A stretch of DNA of 30,732 bases from a virus: positions 1-30,732 of IMG/VR virus record IMGVR_UViG_3300032805_000013; one strand, 5' to 3'. Positions 1 to 6,065 of the stretch are shown in pieces; position 1 is the first letter of the stretch; the number at the start of each line of letters is the position of its first letter. Below the pieces are notes generated by a model. The model saw nothing but the letters and a program-made list of their open reading frames with translations. It was not told the origin of the DNA and made no database searches. Made by a program: the position numbers and the translations under genes.

Positions 1-113
1 GCTCGAGAACCAGGCCGGCGCTCAGGACCAGGCTCGAGCAGATCGTGCGGCAAACGGGCTGGGATGCGTCGCGTGAGGGGAATGCCTTAAGGGAGAGGGA
101 CGGGCAGAAATAA
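1..113 (+). CDS. 3' end of a truncated gene (frame uncertain)
   Basis: The window opens inside what is probably a coding region. Reading from base 3 gives 36 residues ending ...RERDGQK before TAA at 111-113. Reading from base 2 gives a shorter tail that stops at 74-76. Both have GC-rich third positions, so the frame cannot be settled here. Neither tail shows a recognisable domain. Frame 3 uses several AGG codons, which look uncommon in the other genes of the window, and this weakens it. No function is assigned. Confidence 0.3.
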   Translation, partial: SRTRPALRTRLEQIVRQTGWDASREGNALRERDGQK

Positions 114-117
114 GGTG

Positions 118-147
118 TTGACTGTATGTATTTGTATCTGCTACTGT
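118..147 (+). promoter_or_regulatory. possible sigma70-type promoter
   Basis: TTGACT at 118-123 is a good -35 box, followed 18 bases later by TACTGT at 142-147, a poor -10 box. If used, transcription would start about base 154, almost on the ATG at 155, giving a leaderless message for the next gene. No Shine-Dalgarno sequence precedes that ATG, which fits, but the weak -10 box keeps this tentative. Confidence 0.3.
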
Positions 148-154
148 GCTCCAC

Positions 155-400
155 ATGCCCGAATTGGAAAACAATGTTCCATTCCCTCCTCTTAGGAAAT
201 TATACGCAAAACCAACGAGATACGGCCTTGTTGAGATGGAGATCGGGCAGAGTTTCCTTATTCCTTGCGAACATGAAGATTCCCAACTCATCCGATCCCG
301 CCTAACTGCCAATATCAGTTATTTGCGGAAAAAACACCCAGAACGGCGATTCACCGTTGGAAAGGTTGAAGGCGGCGTCCGCTGCTGGAGGATCGAGTGA
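155..400 (+). CDS. small hypothetical phage protein
   Basis: This gene encodes 81 residues from ATG 155; a GTG at 146 in the same frame would add three. It is a soluble basic protein with a GLVEMEIGQSFLIP-type segment near residues 27-40 and a basic stretch (LRKKHPERRF) near residues 58-67. Small proteins of this type are common just before phage replication genes, but no function is known to me. The last four bases overlap the GTG start of the DUF1376 gene, so the two are probably translated together. Neither possible start has a convincing ribosome binding site. Confidence 0.6.
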   Translation: MPELENNVPFPPLRKLYAKPTRYGLVEMEIGQSFLIPCEHEDSQLIRSRLTANISYLRKKHPERRFTVGKVEGGVRCWRIE

Positions 401-993
401 AATATCCGTGGATTTCATGGTATCCCGGCGAGTACCTGAATAAAACCCGGCATTTGACCATGTCACAGCACGGCGCATACCTGCTGTTGCTCTGGGAATA
501 CTATATAAATGGGCCTTTTCCAACGGACGTTCAACGGGCGTTCAACGTCTGTTCAGCGCATTCTGAAGAAGAGCAGAAATCAGTAACCCATGTTTTGCGC
601 GAATTTTTCGTAAAGAAACACGGTAAATACCGACATTTGAGAGCAGATGAAGAGATCGAACGACGCGCAACTATAAGACAACAAGCGAGTAAAGCCGGAA
701 AAGTGTCGGCAACGAAACGTCAACGACCGTTGAACGGACGTTCAACAGACGTTGAACAACCGAATCAACCCAAAACCAACTATTCACAGTCACATAATAC
801 TATAACCCCCCCTACCCCCCTTTCAGGGGGGCTTTCAAATCGACAGATCAAATCCATCACGAACGAAATGCAAAAAATCGCAGCGGCTATGGTTGGAGCG
901 AATTACAGCCTTGAGGAAGCTCTCGCCAAAGCGTGCGGCAAGGTTGGAGTCGAATTCGAGAAAGCCAAATATCTCCTCGGAGAACAGGCATGA
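397..993 (+). CDS. DUF1376 family protein, probable replication-initiator-type protein
   Basis: This is a 198-residue protein. Residues 1-100 match the DUF1376 (YdaU-like) pattern: YPWISWYPGEYLN, then LTMSQHGAYLLLLWEYY, then a C-terminal strand ending KYRHLRADEEIE. In phages, genes with this domain usually sit where a replication initiator would be and are thought to bind DNA through a winged-helix-like fold. Residues 100-145 are a polar linker, and residues 146-198 form a separate helical domain. Translation starts at GTG 397 behind a strong GGAGG. The coding sequence carries 11-bp-phased repeats, an AT-rich tract and a C6/G6 hairpin, which together look like an origin within the gene, as in lambda O. 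Family assignment is firm; the role is inferred. Confidence 0.85.
   Translation: MKYPWISWYPGEYLNKTRHLTMSQHGAYLLLLWEYYINGPFPTDVQRAFNVCSAHSEEEQKSVTHVLREFFVKKHGKYRHLRADEEIERRATIRQQASKAGKVSATKRQRPLNGRSTDVEQPNQPKTNYSQSHNTITPPTPLSGGLSNRQIKSITNEMQKIAAAMVGANYSLEEALAKACGKVGVEFEKAKYLLGEQA
527..559 (+). repeat. iteron-like repeat cluster A (three 11-bp units)
   Basis: The heptamer GTTCAAC begins at 529 and 540, and a variant GTTCAGC at 551, so the units are spaced exactly 11 bp apart. Eleven is not a multiple of three, so the repeats fall in different codon phases and are not explained by a repeated peptide. A 14-base stretch, AACGGACGTTCAAC (522-535), recurs exactly at 733-746 in cluster B. Confidence 0.6.
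718..757 (+). repeat. iteron-like repeat cluster B (three to four 11-bp units)
   Basis: GTTGAAC at 729, GTTCAAC at 740 and GTTGAAC at 751 alternate in orientation at exact 11-bp spacing. A degenerate copy (CGTCAAC) sits one more step upstream at 718. The spacing matches cluster A, about 200 bp away, and puts the sites on one face of the helix, as expected for cooperative binding of an initiator protein. Confidence 0.6.
768..831 (+). other. AT-rich tract with DnaA-box-like site and C6/G6 hairpin (candidate origin)
   Basis: Directly after repeat cluster B the sequence is rich in A, T and C up to about 805. It includes CTATTCACA at 780-788, which matches a consensus DnaA box at seven of nine positions. 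It is followed by a C7 run (806-812) and a hairpin with stem CCCCCC (815-820), loop TTTCA and GGGGGG (826-831). All of this lies in the linker-coding part of the DUF1376 gene. Repeats, then an AT-rich tract, then structure is the order seen in lambda-type origins. Confidence 0.4.
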
Positions 994-1313
994 CTGAACT
1001 GCAAGTGTTGGCCGCAATATGTCTCGACAACGAGTATCGGCGCATGAAGTACATCTCCATGCCGCAGGCTGAACGCCACGAGAAGTGGCTCAAGAAGCAA
1101 CAGCGCAAACGGGAGTATCGAATTGAAAAAACTCTGGAGCACCCGCAAAGCGTGGCAGCTGGTAGTCGAGTGGAAGGAATCGAAACCGTGCGTGGACTGC
1201 GGTCTGTTTTACCGCTACTTCCAGATCGAGGCGGATCACACGCGGGGGCAGAAAAAATTCAACCTCGGAGCGAGAGATGCGAGAAACCGCAGCGAACAAG
1301 AGCTTCGCGATGA
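990..1313 (+). CDS. basic N-terminal segment, possibly part of the HNH protein by frameshift
   Basis: This frame starts at ATG 990, overlapping the DUF1376 stop by ATGA. About 45 residues look genuinely coding: charged, helical and basic (AERHEKWLKKQQRKREYRIEK). After about base 1130 the frame overlaps the HNH gene and its translation looks like noise to the stop at 1313. The switch falls at an A6 run (1126-1131), where a +1 shift would join this segment to the HNH domain. The choices are a short independent gene overlapping the HNH gene, a programmed +1 frameshift, or an indel in the sequence. The segment suits the basic N-terminal arm common in phage HNH proteins. Confidence 0.5.
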   Translation: MTELQVLAAICLDNEYRRMKYISMPQAERHEKWLKKQQRKREYRIEKTLEHPQSVAAGSRVEGIETVRGLRSVLPLLPDRGGSHAGAEKIQPRSERCEKPQRTRASR

Positions 1314-1596
1314 ACTGGCGAAGTGTGACCCGGTTTGTCGAAACTGCCATGCGGCACGAGGCTGGTGTCGCGTGCGTGGACTTGGATTCGGTGATTTTGC
1401 GGCACAATCGGGACGAGGGCTACCACCTGGGGCCAGTCTTACCGCTTGGCCGAAAACTCGTTCAACTCCTCCAGCGCAAGGGCTGGCGGGTAGTCGTGTT
1501 AACTTCACGCGACCGAGGGCACCAGCAAATTTTGTCGTATCTCAACCGCAGCAACGTGTGGCCGGAATCCGTGACCAACCGAAAACCATACGCTGA
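1123..1596 (+). CDS. HNH endonuclease (start and 3' end uncertain)
   Basis: This is an HNH nuclease, a metal-dependent DNA-cutting enzyme. Numbered from TTG 1123, the motifs are CVDC at residues 23-26, a D-H pair at 38-39, N47 and CRNCH at 72-76, which together form the zinc-braced HNH core. The core ends near base 1365. From there to the stop at 1596 the frame overlaps the HAD gene, and its Pro/Arg/Gly-rich translation looks out of frame. The genuine protein therefore probably ends or shifts frame near 1350-1370. In phages such enzymes act in packaging, recombination or as homing nucleases. It lies about 6 kb upstream of the terminase, so a packaging role cannot be assumed. Confidence 0.7.
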   Translation: MKKLWSTRKAWQLVVEWKESKPCVDCGLFYRYFQIEADHTRGQKKFNLGARDARNRSEQELRDELAKCDPVCRNCHAARGWCRVRGLGFGDFAAQSGRGLPPGASLTAWPKTRSTPPAQGLAGSRVNFTRPRAPANFVVSQPQQRVAGIRDQPKTIR

Positions 1597-1645
1597 CGTG
1601 TACTTCGACGATAAGGCGGCGAGAGTGCCGAAAAACTGGCGATGA
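1349..1645 (+). CDS. HAD-like phosphatase domain protein
   Basis: This gene encodes 98 residues from ATG 1349. The haloacid dehalogenase (HAD) signature motifs are in order: VDLDSVIL with D11 and D13 (nucleophile and acid/base), VVVLTSRD with T52/S53, K79, and VYFDDK with D87/D88 for the metal. It is small, with a minimal or no cap, like the phage polynucleotide kinase 3'-phosphatase or 5'-nucleotidase-type HAD proteins. The substrate is unknown, perhaps a nucleotide or a DNA/RNA end. It overlaps the HNH core at its start and has no clear Shine-Dalgarno site, so it may be translated by coupling or fused to the HNH protein through a second +1 shift. Its stop overlaps the next start (ATGA). Confidence 0.75.
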   Translation: MRHEAGVACVDLDSVILRHNRDEGYHLGPVLPLGRKLVQLLQRKGWRVVVLTSRDRGHQQILSYLNRSNVWPESVTNRKPYADVYFDDKAARVPKNWR

Positions 1646-2382
1646 TTCCGTTTCTCGAAATCGACGAATACACAGGCTCCATCGAGACACTGGGCGAAGC
1701 CATCGACAAGTACGAAATCTCGAACTTCGCTCGCGATAACACGCAAAAATTTCTCGAACTCGTAGACCTGCTGAATCCGCGTGACGCTGAAATCATGCTG
1801 TGCTACGCTGTGCTCCAAAAACGCCCGACAGATTTGTCTGTACTTTTTGGTAAAGCTGGGCATCGTGCCGAAGAGGATTTACACAAAGCTGCTCACAAGC
1901 TCGCAGGACTTATCGAGTTTGGAGCACTGCCGGAAATTGATCGCATTCGCGAATTGCTTGATCGACATGGGCTGTCTGACTTCGGCGGATACGATCTTGC
2001 GGCGTGTATCTGGCAGTATGCACGCTGCCGCGACTTTGCGGAAATGTCTCGACTTCTCCGACAGCGACAAACCGGGGGACTGAGACAACAAATGCTGAAA
2101 GTTTTCAAAACACTGCACGCGCTTGAGGGCCGCGAGGAGGGCTTGCTGGCAGGCTGGATTCTCTGGCTTGTCGATGGCTCGAATCCGGCAGGCAAGGGCT
2201 GGCGCAAACGAAAACGCTGCGGACGCGAGTACAGGCTGGGTCCGACCGTGTTCCGCACTTTCAAGCCCAGCGTCGAGAATCTGAATCCACGCGCAACGGG
2301 TCGCGGAGGCCAGCGACAGAAACCTGCAACCGTGCGGATTACGCGCACGATGAAATTTATTTTGCGAGGAAAGAATGCCTGA
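1642..2382 (+). CDS. protein with sigma-region-4-like helix-turn-helix and basic tail
   Basis: This is a 246-residue protein starting in an ATGA overlap. Residues about 43-95 (LNPRDAEIMLCYAVL, then a helical stretch ending KLAGLIEFG) have the spacing of a sigma70 region-4 or winged-helix DNA-binding unit, where DLSVLF and AEEDLHKAAHKL would be the two helices. The middle is helical, and residues 185-246 are strongly basic (GKGWRKRKRCGREYR), fit for binding nucleic acid. I cannot place it in a named family. It could be a phage transcription factor, which is relevant because the late genes carry a shared non-sigma70 promoter-like element. This is resemblance by eye, not a proven match. Confidence 0.6.
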   Translation: MIPFLEIDEYTGSIETLGEAIDKYEISNFARDNTQKFLELVDLLNPRDAEIMLCYAVLQKRPTDLSVLFGKAGHRAEEDLHKAAHKLAGLIEFGALPEIDRIRELLDRHGLSDFGGYDLAACIWQYARCRDFAEMSRLLRQRQTGGLRQQMLKVFKTLHALEGREEGLLAGWILWLVDGSNPAGKGWRKRKRCGREYRLGPTVFRTFKPSVENLNPRATGRGGQRQKPATVRITRTMKFILRGKNA

Positions 2383-3646
2383 GCAAGGGTCGATGATGAC
2401 CAAGCAATTAGCGCGAGAGCAGCTTGTCTATTGGCGAAACATGATGGCTCTGCGCCCAGATGAATCGGAGACGATGCAGAACGCAGCTTCGTGTATGTTC
2501 ACGCTTGGAATGCACGAGGAAGCGTTAAAACTCTACCCGGAAGCCTACGCGATGAACACAGCATCGTCGGCTATCGCAATGAACTACGGCATGGTGCTGA
2601 AAGACATGGGACGATTCGCCGAGAGCGCAACCGTCGTCCAGCACGCCTACACGCTCGACCCGGATTATTTCTACCTGAAACTCGGCTGGTCAGAATCGCT
2701 TTTGCGAAATGGCAACTGGCGCGATGCGTGGCCGCTCTACGACGAAGCGCGACCCGGAACGAAGCAGGGCGCTCGGAACATGCTGCAACTGCCGAACGAA
2801 GTCGAACTCTGGACAGGCCAGAAATTAACCGCGCCCGAAAACAAACTCATCGTCGTGGGCGAAGGCGGCACCGGAGATCGCATCACGTACTCGCGCTGGC
2901 TGCCGAAACTTGATGAACTCGGAATTGATTGGGCGTACTTCCCTGACGCGCATCCGCCGATCCCTGGATTGCAGCCGTTGTTTGATCGCGTGCCGTGGTT
3001 GCAAGGCAAGATCAAAAAATTCGGCGATGGGTACAACGTCTCGCACTGGACGACGGTATTTTCGCTCCCGGCAAACTTGAACATCATGCCGACACAGATT
3101 CCCGAATATCCAAGTCCGTTCGTGCCTAATCCCGAATTGCAGCAACGCTACGCGATGAAATCTCCGGACGGGAAACCGATCTACGGTTTGATCTGGGGCG
3201 CGAATGAACTGTTCGAGGGCGGCATGAAGTTTCGCTCGCTGCTCGAATCGCAGGCGATGCGGCTTGTGCTCTCGACTGCCGATTTGTGCCATTGGGTAAA
3301 CTGCTGGGCCGGAGACACGCACGGAAATAATTTCAAACTCGGCGCTCCCGTCTACAACCCGCCGTTCGAGAATTGGGAAGAAACTGCGGCATTACTTTCC
3401 TGTATGGACGGAATTGTCACTACAGACAACGGGGCGGGATGGCTCGCGCAGGCGCTATGGAAACCAACGTCGGTTCTGCTCTCAGGAAATTCCGACTGGA
3501 AATTTTTGCGCGGGACGGAAAAATCGTACTGGCACAAACGCTCGCGGCTTTTCCGCAACGAGGAGCAGGGATTCGAGAAAGCCGTGGACAAGTGCATCAT
3601 GGCAATTCGGAACGGAGAGGGCGTCGGTCGTGCCCTCAAAACTTAG
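2375..3646 (+). CDS. TPR-containing glycosyltransferase-like protein
   Basis: This is a 423-residue protein. Residues 10-115 hold two to three tetratricopeptide repeats (EEALKLYPEAYAMN, GMVLKDMGRFAESATVVQHAYTLDP). The C-terminal half has the layout of GT9/GT41-type GT-B glycosyltransferases: a strand-loop GEGGTGDRI (about 163-171), a late DGIVTTDNGAGWLAQALWKPTSVLL segment, and WKFLRG, matching the sugar-nucleotide binding end. Such TPR-transferases modify proteins or cell-surface glycans; in a phage the target could be virion proteins, host surface sugars or DNA bases. ATG 2375 sits behind GAGGAAAG and overlaps the previous stop; ATG 2393 and 2396 are alternatives. The last bases include late element 1, which drives the next gene. 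Confidence 0.75.
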   Translation: MPEQGSMMTKQLAREQLVYWRNMMALRPDESETMQNAASCMFTLGMHEEALKLYPEAYAMNTASSAIAMNYGMVLKDMGRFAESATVVQHAYTLDPDYFYLKLGWSESLLRNGNWRDAWPLYDEARPGTKQGARNMLQLPNEVELWTGQKLTAPENKLIVVGEGGTGDRITYSRWLPKLDELGIDWAYFPDAHPPIPGLQPLFDRVPWLQGKIKKFGDGYNVSHWTTVFSLPANLNIMPTQIPEYPSPFVPNPELQQRYAMKSPDGKPIYGLIWGANELFEGGMKFRSLLESQAMRLVLSTADLCHWVNCWAGDTHGNNFKLGAPVYNPPFENWEETAALLSCMDGIVTTDNGAGWLAQALWKPTSVLLSGNSDWKFLRGTEKSYWHKRSRLFRNEEQGFEKAVDKCIMAIRNGEGVGRALKT

Positions 3647-3648
3647 CG
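3629..3648 (+). promoter_or_regulatory. late promoter-like element, copy 1
   Basis: This is one of ten copies of CGTGCYYTSAAANTWWAGYG. It reads CGTGCCCTCAAAACTTAGCG, lies over the stop codon of the glycosyltransferase gene, and the next ATG (3650) begins 21 bases from its first base. Confidence 0.75.
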
Positions 3649-3649
3649 T

Positions 3650-4027
3650 ATGGCTTGGACCTACGAACAAATCACGGGCAACCTGATCGACCCCACGGGC
3701 AGTTTGCAGGGCAAGGGATATTCCGGTCAGCCGCCGCATCGCAACGATCCCGAATCGCAATTCATTCCCGACGTCGGGCCGATCCCGGCTGGCAAGTGGC
3801 AGGGCGTCGAATTGATTCCGCAAAGTACGCATGGGCCGTTCGCAATCCGGCTGGAGCCTTACCCAGAAACCAACACGTTCGGGCGCTCTGGATTCCTGAT
3901 GCACGGCGATTCGATTCCGCATCCCGGTTTTGCCAGTGAGGGCTGTATTATTCAATCACGCGATGTCCGCGAATTGTTCTGGGCATCCACGGATCACGAC
4001 ATCGAAGTCGTGCGAGGCGGTCAATGA
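3650..4027 (+). CDS. DUF2778/Tlde1-like protein (L,D-transpeptidase fold), possible peptidoglycan enzyme
   Basis: This is a 125-residue protein matching the DUF2778/tlde1 pattern: GYSG (23-26), GPIPAGKW (43-50), AIRLEP, then GRSGFLMHGD with H85, and ASEGCI with S96 and C99. The His and Cys are the expected catalytic pair of an L,D-transpeptidase-type domain. Known Tlde1 proteins are type VI secretion effectors that cut or modify peptidoglycan side chains. There is no signal peptide, so release to the periplasm would need a holin or virion delivery. No canonical lysozyme or amidase is visible in this window, so this is a candidate lysis enzyme or a virion-carried wall hydrolase. It sits directly after late element 1 and has no Shine-Dalgarno site. 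Confidence 0.8.
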   Translation: MAWTYEQITGNLIDPTGSLQGKGYSGQPPHRNDPESQFIPDVGPIPAGKWQGVELIPQSTHGPFAIRLEPYPETNTFGRSGFLMHGDSIPHPGFASEGCIIQSRDVRELFWASTDHDIEVVRGGQ

Positions 4028-4326
4028 GCCAAGCAAACATCACACAGAATCCGCCGCTCGGCACGATGAACATCGAGCCGTATGACGTGTGGTACGCGGA
4101 CACGGGCGAGGCACGCAGTGAAGGCGGGGCTGGTGGAGTAAATATTCCGTGGCTGCTGTCACTCTCGCTCGCGATTGGCAATGCGACAACTCAGGCCATC
4201 GACATGAACGCGATTGTGTGTTGCGAGCCGGAATGGGGCTTCGACATGACCGGGGCAGGCAAAGGTTCTCTGTACGGAAATGGCGGCGAAGGCGGCGGAA
4301 CTGGAGGGCTGTATGTGGGCTGGTGA
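4024..4326 (+). CDS. hypothetical protein with glycine-rich tail
   Basis: This gene encodes 100 residues and starts in an ATGA overlap with the Tlde1-like gene, so the two are probably co-translated. Residues 40-68 are moderately hydrophobic (NIPWLLSLSLAIG) and could form a membrane-interacting helix, followed by a CC pair at about 67-68. The C-terminus is glycine-rich (GNGGEGGGTGG). No family is recognised. Its place between a possible wall enzyme and a membrane protein hints at lysis or envelope work, but this rests on position only. Confidence 0.65.
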   Translation: MSQANITQNPPLGTMNIEPYDVWYADTGEARSEGGAGGVNIPWLLSLSLAIGNATTQAIDMNAIVCCEPEWGFDMTGAGKGSLYGNGGEGGGTGGLYVGW

Positions 4327-4630
4327 AATCACAATCGGCGAGATTATTTCGCTTGCGATGTTTCTGATCGGGCTATTCCTGGCTGTGTTTTATTTTGTCC
4401 GCGCATGGCAACTCGGCGGCTACGAAGAAAAAATGCACACGCAGATCGAGCGCGACAGAAACGCGGCGCATGAACTCATGGCTCGCGCAAAAGTTCTCGC
4501 GCATCTCGCGAACGTCGAGCAGGATCATGCCGTGTGTCAATCATGCGAGCGCATCACCACGCGCTATCGGCGTGACGACAACGGCATCACATGTGTGAAC
4601 TGCGCGGTCGATCATGCGGAGTTGGGCTAG
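4313..4630 (+). CDS. membrane-anchored zinc-ribbon protein
   Basis: This gene encodes 105 residues from ATG 4313, which has an ideal GGAGG five bases upstream; an ATG at 4280 in the same frame is less likely. The N-terminus carries one strong transmembrane helix (IISLAMFLIGLFLAVFYFV, about residues 9-27). A charged helical stretch follows, rich in Glu, Arg and Ala (about 35-68), then a C-terminal CxxC...CxxC pair (CQSC and CVNC, spaced about 17 residues) that should bind zinc. The layout, membrane anchor plus helix plus zinc knuckle, could suit a holin-associated or inner-membrane spanin-like protein, but no family is recognised. The stop is followed immediately by the next ATG. Confidence 0.75.
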   Translation: MWAGEITIGEIISLAMFLIGLFLAVFYFVRAWQLGGYEEKMHTQIERDRNAAHELMARAKVLAHLANVEQDHAVCQSCERITTRYRRDDNGITCVNCAVDHAELG

Positions 4631-5299
4631 ATGGCGATTGCGTTCATTGCAGCAACAGCGAGTTCGAGCGCGGCCACAGTCGGCACCGCGTTCACGGTGA
4701 CTTACTCGCCGACCAATGGCAACAAGATCGTTTTGGGCGGATCGTTCTCCGGCACTATCGGCAACCCCACATGCACTGACAACAACGCGAACGCTTTGAC
4801 GCTCATTGCGACGGCTGGCGCGGGGCACATGGTTCAGTTCTACGGAACCGCTTCGAGCAACCCGACTGCGTACACGCTGAATTGGGTCACGTCGAGCAAA
4901 GCCTCGGCAATTCTCGGCGAGTACGCTGGGCCGACTTCATCGGGCGCTGTGGCAACCGCGAGCGCGACTTCGACAACTCCCACGGTATCGCTGATCGAGA
5001 CAGGCGCCAATTCGTTCAACGTCGCGGTTATCATGTCGCAGGGCAACGTGACGTTCACGCAAGCGACGGGAACATTGCGCGGACAGGTTTCAGCCGGGGC
5101 AGGAAATGCAAACTCTATCGCGCTGGTAGACAATTCCGGTTTGTCGGCGGGAAACACGATCACATGTGCCTGCACGGTATCGAACACGACATGGTTTGCG
5201 GCAGGACTGGAAATTATTCCCCCGGCTGGTGGCGGGGGTGGCGGATCGAATTGGTTGGGTGTATCTTTGGCGCAAGGATGGAACAAGCACGGCGGCTAG
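4631..5299 (+). CDS. beta-rich virion-type protein
   Basis: This is a 222-residue protein rich in Ala, Ser, Thr and Gly with alternating hydrophobic residues, typical of secreted or virion beta-sandwich proteins. The segment ending AAGLEIIPPAGGGGGG looks like the last strand of a sandwich followed by a flexible glycine run. Similar proteins occur in phages as decoration or tail-fibre accessory proteins, but no specific family can be named. The glycine run is encoded by a CCCCCG/CGGGGG inverted repeat near 5219-5240. Late element 2 begins just after the stop. Confidence 0.65.
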   Translation: MAIAFIAATASSSAATVGTAFTVTYSPTNGNKIVLGGSFSGTIGNPTCTDNNANALTLIATAGAGHMVQFYGTASSNPTAYTLNWVTSSKASAILGEYAGPTSSGAVATASATSTTPTVSLIETGANSFNVAVIMSQGNVTFTQATGTLRGQVSAGAGNANSIALVDNSGLSAGNTITCACTVSNTTWFAAGLEIIPPAGGGGGGSNWLGVSLAQGWNKHGG

Positions 5300-5300
5300 T

Positions 5301-5320
5301 CGTGCTTTCAAAACTTAACG
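5301..5320 (+). promoter_or_regulatory. late promoter-like element, copy 2
   Basis: It reads CGTGCTTTCAAAACTTAACG and differs from copy 1 at only three positions. The next ATG (5322) again starts 21 bases from its first base, with no Shine-Dalgarno site. Confidence 0.75.
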
Positions 5321-5321
5321 T

Positions 5322-5627
5322 ATGGCTACTTACACACCGACCGTAAACCCGATGTCAATCACGAGCGCGGCGACCGTCGTTGCGTCTCGCCCGTTTCTGG
5401 TCAAACGCATTGAATGGCTCACGCCCGTGAACATCGGCGACAAGGTTGTCATTGCCGACACAGATGCTTCGCCGAATCTCATCATCGCGGGAACGTGTGA
5501 AGTTGCCAGTCAATCGCAAATTCTCTGGAGTGGGCCGCAAAAACTCACGCTTCCCGGCAAGGCGACACAGACTGCAAGCTGGCAAGTGAGCACGATTCAG
5601 TCCGGCTCGCTGCTGATTTGGTTTTGA
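5322..5627 (+). CDS. small beta-rich hypothetical protein
   Basis: This is a 101-residue protein of alternating hydrophobic and polar residues, with repeated short strands (KVVIADTDASPNLIIAG, SLLIWF at the end). It has no signal peptide and no cysteine motif. The make-up suggests a small virion or accessory beta-sandwich. It starts directly at late element 2 and heads a run of small genes up to the terminator at 7.4 kb. Function unknown. Confidence 0.65.
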   Translation: MATYTPTVNPMSITSAATVVASRPFLVKRIEWLTPVNIGDKVVIADTDASPNLIIAGTCEVASQSQILWSGPQKLTLPGKATQTASWQVSTIQSGSLLIWF

Positions 5628-5628
5628 C

Positions 5629-5850
5629 ATGCGAACAGATCATTCACAACTCGCCCCAGTGTTGTTTAATTTTGTCCCTCGCGGTCGAGGGAAAGTTGAC
5701 GCTGCGCTTTATCGGATATTGCGTCGAGAGGCGAGAAAAAATCGACAGCAGATGTGGGACGCCGCGCAGCAGGTTGTTTTCGACGCATTCAAATACGGCA
5801 CCGGAATTGTGAGGACGAAATGGACATCATCCGCAAAAGACGTGGGCTAG
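5629..5850 (+). CDS. small basic hypothetical protein
   Basis: This gene encodes 73 residues beginning two bases after the previous stop. It is basic and helical (KVDAALYRILRREARKNRQQMWDAAQQVVFDAFK, read in parts), a profile seen in nucleic-acid-binding or head-associated small proteins. No family is recognised. It overlaps the next gene by 31 bases. Confidence 0.55.
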   Translation: MRTDHSQLAPVLFNFVPRGRGKVDAALYRILRREARKNRQQMWDAAQQVVFDAFKYGTGIVRTKWTSSAKDVG

Positions 5851-6065
5851 GTGGGCACGGCAATGCAGCCGCAGAATATTCCGACATCATCTCGCGAGCG
5901 CAGAGCTGGTCGCGTGGCGCGGACACCGCGTGGCAGGACATCGACGACGAAAAGCGCGAGGAAGATTTGGCTTTCGGCATTCCGCATTCTGAAACCATCG
6001 ACAGCGCATTGAGCGGCTCGCGCACGCCAAAGGGCGGTCGCACGGATGGAGTGAAGCATGAGTAA
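5820..6065 (+). CDS. small acidic hypothetical protein
   Basis: This gene encodes 81 residues from ATG 5820, chosen because GAGGA lies just upstream. The protein is polar and helical with a DDEKREEDL acidic patch near residues 42-50. Nothing in it points to a named family. Its last bases overlap the next ATG at 6058, so translation is probably coupled. Confidence 0.6.
   Translation: MDIIRKRRGLGGHGNAAAEYSDIISRAQSWSRGADTAWQDIDDEKREEDLAFGIPHSETIDSALSGSRTPKGGRTDGVKHE

Noticed and set aside
1126-1132. A AAA AAC as a classical -1 frameshift heptamer
   Set aside because: The phase is wrong: in the frame of the upstream gene the codons are GAA AAA ACT, and joining the HNH frame needs +1 rather than -1.
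3629-3648. Late elements as ordinary sigma70 promoters
   Set aside because: The TAWAGY part would put the start about seven bases past it, downstream of the ATG in the leaderless copies, and no -35 box lies at the proper distance.
5219-5240. CCCCCG/CGGGGG hairpin near the end of the 4631-5299 gene as terminator
   Set aside because: No T run follows, it lies well inside the coding region, and it is explained by Pro and Gly codons.
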